Of a stretch of 39,679 nt of DNA, positions 24,048-33,070 are shown one piece after another. The position numbers were made by a program, and so were the translations under genes. The notes under the pieces are model-generated. The model was not told the origin of the DNA. It saw only the letters and a list, made by a program, of their open reading frames with translations, and ran no database searches. Origin of the DNA: an uncultured Prevotella sp. (GTDB taxonomy: Bacteria > Bacteroidota > Bacteroidia > Bacteroidales > Bacteroidaceae). Location: the NCBI GenBank assembly GCA_934120735.1, contig CAKOVA010000013.1, forward strand, positions 1 through 39,679. Direction: 5' to 3'. Every line of letters starts with the position of its first letter. The stretch's first letter is position 1.

Positions 24048-24100
24048 TGTAGGACTATCAACTTGTGAACTTGTCAACTCGTCTACTTGTAAACTCATAA
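24048..24100 (+). repeat. Degenerate CTTGT/CAACT tandem in the leader of the flippase gene
   Basis: About four imperfect 11-13-nt units based on CAACTTGTGAACTTGT lie immediately before the start codon at 24104. This resembles in position and composition the ATCAACTA triplet before 15285. Confidence 0.5.
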
Positions 24101-24103
24101 ACT

Positions 24104-25597
24104 ATGTCGAATCTAAAGTCTTTGGTCAAGGATACTGCCATTTATGGACTGAGCAGCATTGTCGGTCGTTTTCTCAACTACCTGCTCACTCCCCTGTACA
24201 CCATCAAGCTGGCATCGGCCAGCGGCGAGTATGGCATCATGACCAACATGTATGCCGTAACGGCATTGATACTCGTGATATTGACATTCGGATTGGAGAC
24301 CACCTTTTTCCGTTTTTCCAACAAGTCGGGCGAGGACCCGCGCAAGGTCTATTCCACAACGCTGATTGCCGTTGGCTCTGGTGCGCTGAGTTTCTTCCTG
24401 TTGGTGCTGATGTTCTTGTCACCCATCGCCTCGTTCATGGGCTATGCCGACCATCAATCGTATATATGGGTTATGGCACTCACGGTGGCCATTGACTCGT
24501 TCCTGTGCATTCCGTTCGATTACCTGCGTTTTAAGAACCGTCCTATCAAGTTTGCATCTCTCAAATTGTTCGCCATCGTGTTGAGCATAGCCTTGAACTT
24601 AGTGTACTATCTCTTGTTGCCAGCACTCTACGAGCGTCATCCAGAGGTGGTGGGAATGGTCTACAGTCCGTCTGTTGGCGTGGGCTATGCGTTCTACATC
24701 AACCTGGTTTGCTCGGCGCTTACCATTCCTTTGTTGTGGAAAGAGTTGACCTGCGTGAGCTATGTTTTCGACAAAAAACTGATGAGGCGCATGCTTTCGT
24801 ACAGTTGGCCCATCCTTGTGCTGGGGTTGGCGGGCATCCTGAACCAAACAGCCGATAAGATATTGTTTCCACATATCTATCAAGGAGCCGACAGTTTGGC
24901 CCAGCTTGGCATCTATGGAGCTGCCAGTAAGATAGCCATGATCATGGCCATGATTACACAAGCCTTTCGCTTTGCCTACGAACCCTTTGTCTTTGGCAAA
25001 GCAGAGGAACGCGACAACCGAGAAACCTATGCCAAAGCCATGAAATATTTCATCATTTTCACCCTGCTGGCCTTCCTTGTTGTGGTGGGCTATCTGGACA
25101 TCTTGCGCTATCTCATCGGCAAGGATTACTGGGAAGGGCTGCGCGTGGTGCCCATTGTTATGGCCGCCGAAATCATGATGGGCGTTTATTTCAACCTCTC
25201 ATTCTGGTACAAACTCATCGATAAGACCATCTGGGGAGCGTATTTCTCGGGCATTGGTTGTGCGGTACTCATTGCCATCAATGTCATCTTTGTGCCCCGT
25301 TATGGCTACATAGCCTGTTCGTGGGCTGGCTTTGCGGGCTACGGCGTGGCCATGATTCTGTCGTATGTTGTCGGACAGAAGATGTATCCCATCCGCTATC
25401 CTATGCGCAGCATCCTCACCTATGTGGCGTTGGCAGCGGCTTGTTTCTTTGTTATGACAGCCTTTAATGATGTACTTACCACAGTGGGTGCGCTGGCTGT
25501 CAACACACTGCTCATCGCGTTGTTTGTGGCTTACATCATCAAGTTCGACTTCCCATTGCGCCAATTGCCCATCGTAGGCAAATATTTTAGAAAATAA
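24104..25597 (+). CDS. Polysaccharide/lipid-linked oligosaccharide flippase (Wzx-like, MOP superfamily)
   Basis: This integral membrane protein has 497 residues and about 12-14 helices. It opens with KDTAIYGLSSIVGRFLNYLL, the characteristic N-terminus of Wzx/RfbX-type exporters, and has LGLAGILNQTADKILFP and FRFAYEPFVFG in the middle helices. It probably flips undecaprenyl-linked glycans across the inner membrane for capsule, O-antigen or exopolysaccharide. No glycosyltransferases are adjacent, so the glycan cannot be assigned. The S46 peptidase gene follows after 15 bp and may be co-transcribed although functionally unrelated. Confidence 0.85.
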   Translation: MSNLKSLVKDTAIYGLSSIVGRFLNYLLTPLYTIKLASASGEYGIMTNMYAVTALILVILTFGLETTFFRFSNKSGEDPRKVYSTTLIAVGSGALSFFLLVLMFLSPIASFMGYADHQSYIWVMALTVAIDSFLCIPFDYLRFKNRPIKFASLKLFAIVLSIALNLVYYLLLPALYERHPEVVGMVYSPSVGVGYAFYINLVCSALTIPLLWKELTCVSYVFDKKLMRRMLSYSWPILVLGLAGILNQTADKILFPHIYQGADSLAQLGIYGAASKIAMIMAMITQAFRFAYEPFVFGKAEERDNRETYAKAMKYFIIFTLLAFLVVVGYLDILRYLIGKDYWEGLRVVPIVMAAEIMMGVYFNLSFWYKLIDKTIWGAYFSGIGCAVLIAINVIFVPRYGYIACSWAGFAGYGVAMILSYVVGQKMYPIRYPMRSILTYVALAAACFFVMTAFNDVLTTVGALAVNTLLIALFVAYIIKFDFPLRQLPIVGKYFRK

Positions 25598-25612
25598 ATC
25601 AATCACAATAAT

Positions 25613-27724
25613 ATGAAAAAATCAACATTACTTATTGCCGGACTGCTTGCTGCCAGCGTAGCAAGTGCCGACGAAGGCATGTGGACCTTGTACAACTTGC
25701 CGCAAGCTGTGTATGAGCAGATGCAGGCACAGGGCTTTCAGGTTCCTTACAACGACTTGTACTATGGCGATCAGGCCATGAAGAATGCGGTGGTCAACTT
25801 CTCCGGTTATTGTACCGGCGTGGTGGTCTCGCCAGACGGATTGGTATTCACCAACCACCATTGTGGCTTTGAAGGCATCCGCAGTCACTCCACTGTGGAG
25901 CACGATTACATGAAAAATGGCTTTTATGCCAAGAGCTATGAGGAGGAGCTGCCTAACAAAGACATGTTCGTGAGCTTCATGGTTGAGCAGAAAGACATTA
26001 CCGACAAGCTGAGAAAGTTAGACTTTGACAATTTCACTACCGAGCGACAAGACGCGATACTCGACTCGCTACAGAACGCCATGAGCGACTCCATCAAGCG
26101 CATTGACAAGACACTGCACATAGGGATTGACGCTTTTTACGAGGGCAACACTTACTATGCCACTACCTATCGGCAGTTCAACGACCTGCGACTGGTGTTC
26201 GCTGTGCCCAAGTCGATGGGCAAATTCGGTGGCGAAACCGATAACTGGATGTGGCCACGGCAAACCTGCGACTTCTCCGTGTTCCGCATTTATGCCGACA
26301 AGAAGACCAACGGACCAGCCGAATATTCAAAGGATAACGTGCCATATCATCCTAAGAAATGGGCACAGGTAAGTCTGCAAGGCTACAAGGATGGGGACTA
26401 TTCTATGACGATTGGTTATCCTGGGTCGACCAGCCGCTACCTCTCGTCGTATGGTATTCGTGAGCGTAGGGATGCACTCAATGCTCCCCGTGCGCAAGTG
26501 CGCGGCGTGAAACAAGCCATTATGACCCGACACATGCGGGCAGACGACGGCGTACGTATCAAGTATGATTCGAAGTTTGCGCAGAGTTCCAATTACTGGA
26601 AGAACTCCATCGGCATGAACAAATGTATCGACTCCATCGGCATTATCCAGCAAAAGCAGCAATACGAGCAGAAAATACGCCAATGGCAACAGCAAACGGG
26701 GTACCTGAAAGGCAAGCTCGACTTTGATACCATGGCCCGACTTTACAACCAACGCCTCGATGTCATGAAGGCTTTTATGTTCTTCCGTGAGACATTTGGC
26801 CGCACCAACGAGTTCACTACCCGTGCCATGCAGTTGAACAATAAGGAAATACTCGGCCCCAAAAACAACCCGAAGAAGCAGTATATCCTCTTCAAGGACA
26901 ACAGCGACGAGTGGGATGAGGCATTGGATAAGGAGGTGATGGCTGCGCTGCTCAAGAACTATAAAGACAAGGTGGCGGCCAAATATCTACCTAAATTCTA
27001 CCAAACCATCACCAACAAGTTCGGCGGCGACTACACCCGCTATGTCAATGAGCTGTACAAAAAGTCGTTCCTGATGAAGAGTGGCAAGCGAATCTACGCC
27101 AACAAGAAAAGCTACCAGCGTGACCCAGGCGTCGTATATAGTCTTGATTTGCTGGAGACCATGGGTGAATTTACAGCCGATTTGTCGGCATTCGAGGACA
27201 GTATCAAGCTCCAAGAGAAATATCTCTGTGCCGCTAAGCTGCGCATGGAGGAAGACATGCCCCACTATTCGGATGCCAACTTCACCATGCGGTTGAGTTA
27301 TGGACAGGTAGGAGGCTTCCTGTTGGGCGGTAAACCTTCGGGCTATTACACCACGGCAGAAAGCATGGTGGAGAAAATGAACCAAGCTGATAAGGTGTAC
27401 GAGTACCAGGCAGAACCCGTGATGAAAGAGATTCTCAGTGCCAAGGATTTCGGTCCATACCAGGACAAGCTGACGGGTAAGATGCAACTTTGCTTCCTCA
27501 CCAACAACGACATCACGGGTGGCAACAGCGGAAGTCCAATGTTCGACGGCCAAGGACGGCTCATCGGACTGGCTTTCGACGGCAACTGGGACAGTCTTTC
27601 GAGTGACATCAATTTCGATTCTCGCCTGGCTCGCTGCATTGGAGTGGACATCCGTTATGTGCTGTTGATGATGGATCGCTGGGGACATGCTGACCGTTTG
27701 CTCAAAGAAATCAACGCCCAGTAA
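25613..27724 (+). CDS. S46 family dipeptidyl-peptidase, DPP7-like subtype
   Basis: This periplasmic serine exopeptidase removes dipeptides from the N-terminus of peptides and supports amino-acid-based growth. It has 703 residues, with a signal peptide (cut near Ala19-Asp20). The chymotrypsin-like core shows GVVVSPDGLVFTNHHCG (catalytic His83), GGETDNWMWPRQTCDFSVFR (catalytic Asp in DNW or DF) and TGGNSGSPMFDG (Ser639). A helical S46 domain is inserted between them. Eighteen residues after the catalytic Ser the sequence reads FDGN: Gly at this place is the DPP7 state (hydrophobic P1), whereas DPP11 enzymes have Arg and prefer Asp/Glu. The subtype call is inference from that one residue. The length is normal and the gene intact. 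Confidence 0.9.
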   Translation: MKKSTLLIAGLLAASVASADEGMWTLYNLPQAVYEQMQAQGFQVPYNDLYYGDQAMKNAVVNFSGYCTGVVVSPDGLVFTNHHCGFEGIRSHSTVEHDYMKNGFYAKSYEEELPNKDMFVSFMVEQKDITDKLRKLDFDNFTTERQDAILDSLQNAMSDSIKRIDKTLHIGIDAFYEGNTYYATTYRQFNDLRLVFAVPKSMGKFGGETDNWMWPRQTCDFSVFRIYADKKTNGPAEYSKDNVPYHPKKWAQVSLQGYKDGDYSMTIGYPGSTSRYLSSYGIRERRDALNAPRAQVRGVKQAIMTRHMRADDGVRIKYDSKFAQSSNYWKNSIGMNKCIDSIGIIQQKQQYEQKIRQWQQQTGYLKGKLDFDTMARLYNQRLDVMKAFMFFRETFGRTNEFTTRAMQLNNKEILGPKNNPKKQYILFKDNSDEWDEALDKEVMAALLKNYKDKVAAKYLPKFYQTITNKFGGDYTRYVNELYKKSFLMKSGKRIYANKKSYQRDPGVVYSLDLLETMGEFTADLSAFEDSIKLQEKYLCAAKLRMEEDMPHYSDANFTMRLSYGQVGGFLLGGKPSGYYTTAESMVEKMNQADKVYEYQAEPVMKEILSAKDFGPYQDKLTGKMQLCFLTNNDITGGNSGSPMFDGQGRLIGLAFDGNWDSLSSDINFDSRLARCIGVDIRYVLLMMDRWGHADRLLKEINAQ

Positions 27725-27826
27725 AGCACTGCTTATATGATAGCGGTGATAAGTCACATGGGCAGGATGAAACGTGAAGCGGATTGCCTACCATGTTTCA
27801 TTTCGCCTTGCACCCTATCTTCACAC

Positions 27827-27888
27827 AAACTGTTTTCCTTGCTCAGCGAATTGCCTGAACGAGGAAGACAGTTTTTCTTGTTTTTTCA
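27827..27888 (+). terminator. Terminator after the S46 peptidase gene
   Basis: AAACTGTTTTCCT pairs with AGGAAGACAGTTT across a loop of about 20 nt, with one G-U pair, followed by T5 and then T6. The distance from the stop codon is about 100 bp. Confidence 0.6.
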
Positions 27889-27964
27889 TGGCTCGTCGAG
27901 CGTTATTTGACTGTCACTTGCCTCCAAAAAATGATACATCATCCTAAAAAAAGTGTTTGATATT

Positions 27965-27991
27965 TGTAACACAATCTGCATTTTCTACGTC
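27965..27991 (+). promoter_or_regulatory. ECF sigma-type promoter before the DUF4252 / sigma operon
   Basis: TGTAAC (27965-27970) is followed after exactly 17 nt by CGTC (27988-27991), the arrangement recognised by many ECF sigma factors (for example the Bacillus SigX consensus). It lies 74 bp before the first gene of an operon that itself encodes an ECF sigma factor. No TAnnTTTG element fits better here. Confidence 0.6.
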
Positions 27992-28065
27992 TGACGAAAT
28001 AGAACACCACCATGATAGCGTGTTTTTGAAGTAGCACAACATAATTCATTCAAAATTAAATACGT

Positions 28066-28545
28066 ATGAAAAAAGTGATGATGATGGCAGCATTGGCATT
28101 CATGACCATGACTGTTCAAGCCCAAATGTCGGTAGACCGTTTGATGAGGAAGTACAAACATTCGCCCAAGGCGGAATATGTTCATGTGCCGAAACTGATG
28201 ATGTCTCTTGCCAAGACAATAATGACCAACGATGACGACGACTATACGAAATACATCAAGCATATCAACAGTATCAAAGTCCTGGACATGGAGGATTGCT
28301 CAAAAGCTATTAAACAACAGTTCTTCAAGGATGTTGCGCGTCTGAAAACAGTAGGTTATGAGGAGTTGATGACGGCTAAGGAAGCAGATGAGCAAACCGT
28401 AATCATGGTGAAGAGGAGCAGAACTGGGATTAAAGAGCTCGTCATCGTTGATTCGGGTGATGACGATGCCGCATTAATCCAAATCATGGGTAACATCAAG
28501 GATTCAGAGATACAGAAGATTATTGCGGAGGAAAAGAAGAAATAA
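28066..28545 (+). CDS. DUF4252 family exported protein (first of two)
   Basis: The protein has 159 residues with a signal peptide ending near VQAQ (residue 20), so it is periplasmic. The domain fits DUF4252: an opening MSVDRLMRKYKHSPKAEYVH, a central repeat of short helices (DYTKYIKHINSIKVLDMEDC) and the ending ALIQIMGNIKDSEIQKII. The family is found in Bacteroidetes, commonly beside an ECF sigma factor, and its function is unknown. The gene leads a four-gene run with a paralogue at the other end. A role as target or sensor of the envelope sigma system is inferred from context only. Confidence 0.82.
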   Translation: MKKVMMMAALAFMTMTVQAQMSVDRLMRKYKHSPKAEYVHVPKLMMSLAKTIMTNDDDDYTKYIKHINSIKVLDMEDCSKAIKQQFFKDVARLKTVGYEELMTAKEADEQTVIMVKRSRTGIKELVIVDSGDDDAALIQIMGNIKDSEIQKIIAEEKKK

Positions 28546-28579
28546 TCAGCTCCCCAACCCACTCAACCTTACCAGCTGT

Positions 28580-29092
28580 ATGGATGCCTCACAATTTAAA
28601 CAGTGTTTCTTGCCATGTCATGCACAAATGTACCGCATGGCATGGCGGCTCACGGGCAATGCGCAGGCGGCCGAAGACCTGGTGCAGGAGGCTTTCCTAA
28701 AGCTGTGGATCAAGCGCGATGGACTGCAAATTACCGACTCGGCCGAGGCTTTCTGCGTCACCACGGTGAAGAACCTGTTCTATGACCAGTTGCGAAAGCG
28801 GCGCCCACAGACCACGAATCATACCCCAGAGGAGTTGCAGATACCCCACGATGACGATGCCGGCAGGGCGATGGAACAGGCAGAAGACCGGCAGATGGCG
28901 TGGCAGCTCATCAGTCGTCTGCCCGAGCAGCAACGGCAAATCGTGATGATGAGGGACATTGGCGAGATGGCGTATCGGGACATAGAGCGGCAAACGGGCC
29001 TCACGGCGGTAAACATCAGGGTACTACTGAGCCGTGCCCGCAAGCAGATGAGAGAACAACTAAAACAGATGAAAGACAATGGATACAGATAA
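28580..29092 (+). CDS. RNA polymerase sigma factor, ECF subfamily
   Basis: The product has 170 residues. The sigma-2 region spans about 5-75 (YRMAWRLTGNAQAAEDLVQE then AFLKLW) and the sigma-4 region about 110-165 (LISRLPEQQRQIVMMRDIGE, then YRDIERQTGLTAVNIRVLLS, the promoter-reading helix-turn-helix). I start at the Met at 28580, the first residue of the family-like MDASQFKQ; a start at 28523 would overlap the DUF4252 gene. It overlaps the next gene by 14 bp, implying translational coupling to a putative anti-sigma factor. The upstream TGTAAC-N17-CGTC site suggests it transcribes its own operon. Confidence 0.9.
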   Translation: MDASQFKQCFLPCHAQMYRMAWRLTGNAQAAEDLVQEAFLKLWIKRDGLQITDSAEAFCVTTVKNLFYDQLRKRRPQTTNHTPEELQIPHDDDAGRAMEQAEDRQMAWQLISRLPEQQRQIVMMRDIGEMAYRDIERQTGLTAVNIRVLLSRARKQMREQLKQMKDNGYR

Positions 29093-29552
29093 AATCAGGC
29101 AACTTCTTGACCGCTACTATGACGGGCAGACCAGCGAGCGCGAGGAACAAGTGCTGAAAGACTATTTCCTTCAGGATGACGTTCCGACTCAGTGGGCGAC
29201 CGACCAACAGCTGTTCCGGCAGTTGTATGGTGCGAATATGCCGGCCATTGACGGTCTGGAGCAGCGGTTGTCGCGGCAGATTGACAGTTGGAACCGCGTG
29301 GAGAAGACGGCCAATCGGCGTACCCGCACCATCGGTCTGCGGTGGATAGCCGGCATTGCGGCCTCCTTGTTGTTGCTGTTTGCCATCGGTCTTCTGGTCG
29401 ACAGGCAGCAAAAGCAAGAGCAATATGCCGTGCAGCAAGATACATTCGACGACCCGAGGGATGCGTATGCCGAAACACAGAAGGCCTTGATGATGTTTTC
29501 CAAGTCGATTAACAAAGGTTTAAATAAAGTAGAAAATGTTACACAAGAGTAA
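29079..29552 (+). CDS. Single-pass membrane protein, probable anti-sigma factor
   Basis: The protein has 157 residues. The cytosolic N-terminal part (1-88) is rich in charged residues (DKIRQLLDRYYDGQTSEREE), as in zinc-free anti-sigma domains; the opening resembles a degenerate anti-sigma helix bundle. One membrane span lies at about 89-107 (IAGIAASLLLLFAIGLLV), followed by a short periplasmic tail. It overlaps the sigma gene by 14 bp and the next gene by 17 bp. No enzyme motif is visible. The anti-sigma role is inferred from topology and gene order. Confidence 0.7.
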   Translation: MDTDKIRQLLDRYYDGQTSEREEQVLKDYFLQDDVPTQWATDQQLFRQLYGANMPAIDGLEQRLSRQIDSWNRVEKTANRRTRTIGLRWIAGIAASLLLLFAIGLLVDRQQKQEQYAVQQDTFDDPRDAYAETQKALMMFSKSINKGLNKVENVTQE

Positions 29553-30018
29553 TTTGACCGCATGGCTGAGAACATTGTCCCTGGCCATTTGCCTTGTATG
29601 GGGCTGTGTGTCGCTGTCGGCGCAGGACCGTTTGTTCAAGCAGTTTGAGAACACCAAGGGCGTGTCTACCGTGTACATCTCGCCCGCGATGTTTAAGCTG
29701 ATGCCCAAACTCGACGTGGGTGACAAGGATTTGGCCAAGCTGGCCTCCCGGCTGACGCGCCTGCAAATCCTGCAATGCGAACGCCCATCGCTGATTCCTT
29801 CTATCAAGAAGCAAGCGCAGGCATACTATGACAACAACCGCTATGAAGTGATTATGCGGGTGAAAGACGACGACGAGCGTACCACCATCTACCAGAAAGT
29901 GGTTGGAAAGGGCAACAATGAGTTTGTTCTTCTTAATGAAGAGAAAGACGAGCTGTCACTCATCCACCTCATTGGGAACATCACTTTGGAGGACATCAAA
30001 GGCCTCTACGACCGATAG
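29536..30018 (+). CDS. DUF4252 family exported protein (second of two)
   Basis: The protein has 160 residues with a signal peptide ending near LSAQ (residue 30). It has the DUF4252 pattern with GVSTVYISPAMFKLMPKLDV, a middle IYQKVVGKGNNEFVLLNEEK and the ending LIHLIGNITLEDIKGLY. It is related to, but clearly diverged from, the product of 28066-28545. It overlaps the anti-sigma-like gene by 17 bp, so it is translated from the same message. The cassette closes with a strong terminator. The function is unknown. Confidence 0.82.
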   Translation: MLHKSNLTAWLRTLSLAICLVWGCVSLSAQDRLFKQFENTKGVSTVYISPAMFKLMPKLDVGDKDLAKLASRLTRLQILQCERPSLIPSIKKQAQAYYDNNRYEVIMRVKDDDERTTIYQKVVGKGNNEFVLLNEEKDELSLIHLIGNITLEDIKGLYDR

Positions 30019-30036
30019 TTGACGGATGTGTCATAC

Positions 30037-30077
30037 AAAAGAAGGCTGGTTTGAATGGACAAACCAGCCTTCTTTTT
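30037..30077 (+). terminator. Terminator of the sigma / DUF4252 operon
   Basis: AAAAGAAGGCTGGTTTG pairs perfectly with CAAACCAGCCTTCTTTT around a 6-nt loop and runs into a T5 tract, 18 nt after the last stop codon. Confidence 0.9.
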
Positions 30078-30174
30078 GCGATGGAGGATGCGCATGGATG
30101 AGATGGAGGGTTGCGCATGGACTCATAGCTTGACGTATAGTCGTAACTTGTTGTCATCTAACGCCTTGCAATTG

Positions 30175-30247
30175 CATTGACTTTGGACGCCAAACCCATT
30201 GACATTGGCTGCCAAACCCATTGAGTTTGACGACCAAAGTCAATGAG
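30175..30247. repeat. 22-bp-period array B
   Basis: Units of 22 bp start at 30175, 30197 and 30219, with the partial CAATGAG at 30241-30247: the same layout, orientation and total length (73 bp) as array A at 13818. The outer 12-mers are again complementary. Most differences from array A fall in the middle units, while the terminal segments are identical. Confidence 0.85.
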
Positions 30248-30399
30248 TTTGAAAACCGACTAACCGTTCTTTGGCTAAGAATCCTTTTCTCATGAAAAAT
30301 GTTGTTTTTGGTTATTACATTTGGTTTTGTCGTAATGATAGCACTTTCAAGTTAAACCCAACAACGAAAATGATGCAAAAACAGAAATAAAGGCGTATT

Positions 30400-30433
30400 T
30401 TTTCGTTCCTTTCTATTTATTTTCATACCTTTG
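30400..30433 (+). promoter_or_regulatory. pnp promoter
   Basis: TACCTTTG (30426-30433) is a consensus -7 element; TTTCG (30400-30404) sits 21 nt upstream as a weak -33. The leader would be about 150 nt. Confidence 0.6.
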
Positions 30434-30476
30434 CGGGGTTTTGGGATGGGAAGGTGAATGACCTAAACGATACAGG

Positions 30477-30497
30477 GAGATGTCGGTAGGACATCTC
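30477..30497 (+). promoter_or_regulatory. Hairpin in the pnp leader
   Basis: GAGATGTC and GACATCTC form a perfect 8-bp stem with the loop GGTAG. It lies about 40 nt into the predicted leader and 93 nt before the start codon, with no T tract, so it is a leader structure and not a terminator. Confidence 0.6.
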
Positions 30498-30589
30498 GAA
30501 TGAGCAGAAAAGTAGCCTGAATGAAAATTCCAAATTGGATGAAATATTAGATGATAGACAAGACAATAAGTATTATTTATTTTTTTTAG

Positions 30590-32926
30590 ATGAACGTAAT
30601 TACGAAAACAGTTCAATTGCCTGATGGCAGAACCATCAGCATTGAAACCGGGAAAGTTGCAAAACAGGCCGATGGCTCAGCGGTAGTTCGCTTGGGTAAC
30701 ACGGTGCTCCTCGCAACTGTTTGTGCAGCAAAGGATGCAGTTCCCGGAACAGATTTTATGCCTTTGCAAGTTGATTATCGCGAGCAGTACAGTGCCGCAG
30801 GCCGTTTTCCAGGTGGATTCACCAAGCGCGAAGGCAAGCCTAGTGATAATGAAATCTTAACTTCTCGATTGGTGGATCGTGCCCTTCGTCCACTTTTCCC
30901 GTCCAATTATCACGCCGAAGTATATGTGCAAATCATGCTTCTTTCTGCCGATGGCGTAGATCAGCCCGATGCTTTAGCTGGGTTGGCAGCATCAGCAGCC
31001 ATGGCATGTTCAGATATTCCTTTCGATTTCTATATCAGTGAGGTTCGTGTGGCACGCATCAATGGCGAGTATGTCATCAACCCAACCACCGAACAGATGA
31101 AACAAGCCGACATGGACTTGATGGTAGGTGCCACCAAGGACAACATCATGATGGTGGAAGGCGAAATGAAAGAAGTGTCTGAGCTCGACCTGATTAACGC
31201 TTTGAAGGCTGCACACGAGGCCATCAAGCCTATGTGTACCGTTCAAGATGAGTTGAACAAGGAGCTGGGTAAGGATGTGAAGCGCGAGTATGATCACGAG
31301 GTGAACGATGAAGACTTGCGTGAAAAGATGAACAACGAGCTGTACCAGCCCGTGTATGACATCACCAAACAGGCTCTTCCTAAGCAAGAACGTCACGACG
31401 CTTTCGACAAAGTACTCACTGATTTCTTGGAAGAATACGATGCTGCTCACGCTGCCGATCTGACCGAAGAGGAACTGGAGGAGAAGCATGCCGAGGCTAC
31501 ACGCTACTATGATGACGTGTTGAAGAATGCCATGCGTCGTTGTGTTTTGGATGAAGGTAAGCGTTTGGACGGTCGTAAGACCGATGAGATTCGTCCTATC
31601 TGGTGCGAGGTTAGCCCGCTGCCAATGCCTCACGGAAGTGCAATCTTTACGCGTGGTGAGACGCAGTCGTTGTCAACTTGTACGTTAGGAACCAAACTTG
31701 ACGAGAAAATGGTAGACGATGTCTTGGACAAGAGCTATCAACGTTTCCTGTTGCATTACAACTTCCCCCCATTCTCTACAGGTGAAGCCAAGGCTCAACG
31801 TGGCGTTGGTCGCCGCGAAATAGGGCATGGACACTTGGCATGGCGAGGCTTAAAGGGTCAATTACCTGATGACTTCCCCTACACAGTGCGCTTGGTGAGC
31901 CAGATATTGGAAAGCAACGGCTCGTCTTCCATGGCCACTGTTTGTGCCGGTACGCTGGCTTTGATGGATGCAGGTGTACCTATGAAGAAGCCTGTTAGCG
32001 GCATTGCCATGGGCTTGATCAAGAACCCAGGCGAAGATAAATATGCCGTTTTGAGCGATATCCTTGGTGATGAGGATCATTTGGGCGACATGGATTTCAA
32101 GACAACAGGTACGCGCGACGGATTGACCGCTACGCAGATGGACATCAAGTGCGATGGCTTGAGCTTTGAAATCTTGGAGAAAGCGTTGTTGCAAGCAAAG
32201 GCAGGGCGCGAACATATCTTGGACAAAATGCTCGAAACGATAGCAGAACCTCGTCCAGAGATGAAGCCTCAGGTGCCACGCATCGAAGCGTTTGAGATAC
32301 CGAAAGAGTTTATTGGAGCCGTTATCGGGCCTGGTGGAAAGATTATCCAGCAGATGCAGGAAGATACAGGAGCTACCATTACGATTGATGAGGTTGACAA
32401 TGTGGGTAAAATACAAGTGAGTGCGCCCAACAAAGAGTCAATTGATGCGGCCATTAACAAAATCAAATCCATCGTTGCCATCCCTGAAGTAGGCGAGATA
32501 TACGAAGGAACGGTACGCTCTATCATGCCATACGGCTGCTTTGTAGAGATACTTCCGGGCAAAGATGGCTTATTGCATATCTCTGAAATAGATTGGAAAC
32601 GCCTTGAAACGGTAGAGGATGCCGGCATTCATGAGGGTGACAAGATCAGGGTGAAGTTGTTGGAAATCGATCCAAAGACTGGCAAATACAAGCTCTCTCG
32701 CCGTGTGTTGTTAGAAAAACCCGAAGGCTATGTAGAGCGCGAACGTCGTCCTCGCCGCGAGAATGGTGGTGAGCGTCGCCCACGTCGTGATGACAATCGT
32801 GAGGGACATCGTCATTATGAGAATGGTGATCGTCAACCTCGTCGCTTTGAACATCGCAACGGAGGCTCTGATCGTGCTTACAACAACGAGTCCAACGAGT
32901 TTAACGATACGTTTGATGCAGAGTAA
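30590..32926 (+). CDS. pnp: Polyribonucleotide nucleotidyltransferase (PNPase)
   Basis: This is the phosphorolytic 3'-5' exoribonuclease of mRNA decay. It has 778 residues. Two RNase PH-like domains span about 10-230 and 325-545; the second has [20 protein letters not shown], which holds the phosphate and RNA contacts. A KH domain starts near 563 ([19 protein letters not shown], with the GxxG loop) and an S1 domain lies at about 635-705 ([20 protein letters not shown]). The C-terminal tail of about 60 residues (718-778) is rich in Arg, Gly, Asn and Asp ([17 protein letters not shown]), an RGG-like extension that may add RNA or partner binding. The promoter and structured leader are described separately. 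The identification is secure. Confidence 0.96.
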   Translation: MNVITKTVQLPDGRTISIETGKVAKQADGSAVVRLGNTVLLATVCAAKDAVPGTDFMPLQVDYREQYSAAGRFPGGFTKREGKPSDNEILTSRLVDRALRPLFPSNYHAEVYVQIMLLSADGVDQPDALAGLAASAAMACSDIPFDFYISEVRVARINGEYVINPTTEQMKQADMDLMVGATKDNIMMVEGEMKEVSELDLINALKAAHEAIKPMCTVQDELNKELGKDVKREYDHEVNDEDLREKMNNELYQPVYDITKQALPKQERHDAFDKVLTDFLEEYDAAHAADLTEEELEEKHAEATRYYDDVLKNAMRRCVLDEGKRLDGRKTDEIRPIWCEVSPLPMPHGSAIFTRGETQSLSTCTLGTKLDEKMVDDVLDKSYQRFLLHYNFPPFSTGEAKAQRGVGRREIGHGHLAWRGLKGQLPDDFPYTVRLVSQILESNGSSSMATVCAGTLALMDAGVPMKKPVSGIAMGLIKNPGEDKYAVLSDILGDEDHLGDMDFKTTGTRDGLTATQMDIKCDGLSFEILEKALLQAKAGREHILDKMLETIAEPRPEMKPQVPRIEAFEIPKEFIGAVIGPGGKIIQQMQEDTGATITIDEVDNVGKIQVSAPNKESIDAAINKIKSIVAIPEVGEIYEGTVRSIMPYGCFVEILPGKDGLLHISEIDWKRLETVEDAGIHEGDKIRVKLLEIDPKTGKYKLSRRVLLEKPEGYVERERRPRRENGGERRPRRDDNREGHRHYENGDRQPRRFEHRNGGSDRAYNNESNEFNDTFDAE

Positions 32927-32969
32927 AAATCACACATTAATCGTGCGCATCAAGCATTGACTATTGATA

Positions 32970-32987
32970 GTCCCAACGATTTGGGAC
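32970..32987 (+). other. Small hairpin after pnp
   Basis: GTCCCAA and TTGGGAC form a perfect 7-bp stem with a CGAT loop, 43 nt after the pnp stop and just ahead of the main terminator. It may protect the 3' end or be incidental. Confidence 0.4.
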
Positions 32988-32992
32988 GCTGA

Positions 32993-33040
32993 AATAAGGG
33001 GTGAATGGCAAGCATGCTGTTCACCCCTTATTAGTTTTTT
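32993..33040. terminator. Terminator between pnp and the convergent GH25 gene
   Basis: AATAAGGGGTGAA pairs perfectly over 13 bp with TTCACCCCTTATT, followed by AGTTTTTT on the plus strand. It can serve pnp and perhaps the convergent operon. Confidence 0.85.
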
Positions 33041-33070
33041 AAGCCCGAATGGACGTGGACAAGGCGAAGT

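Noticed and set aside
31010..31633. Minus-strand frame of 207 codons inside pnp
   Set aside because: It is antisense to the conserved PNPase coding sequence; composition is typical of a shadow frame.
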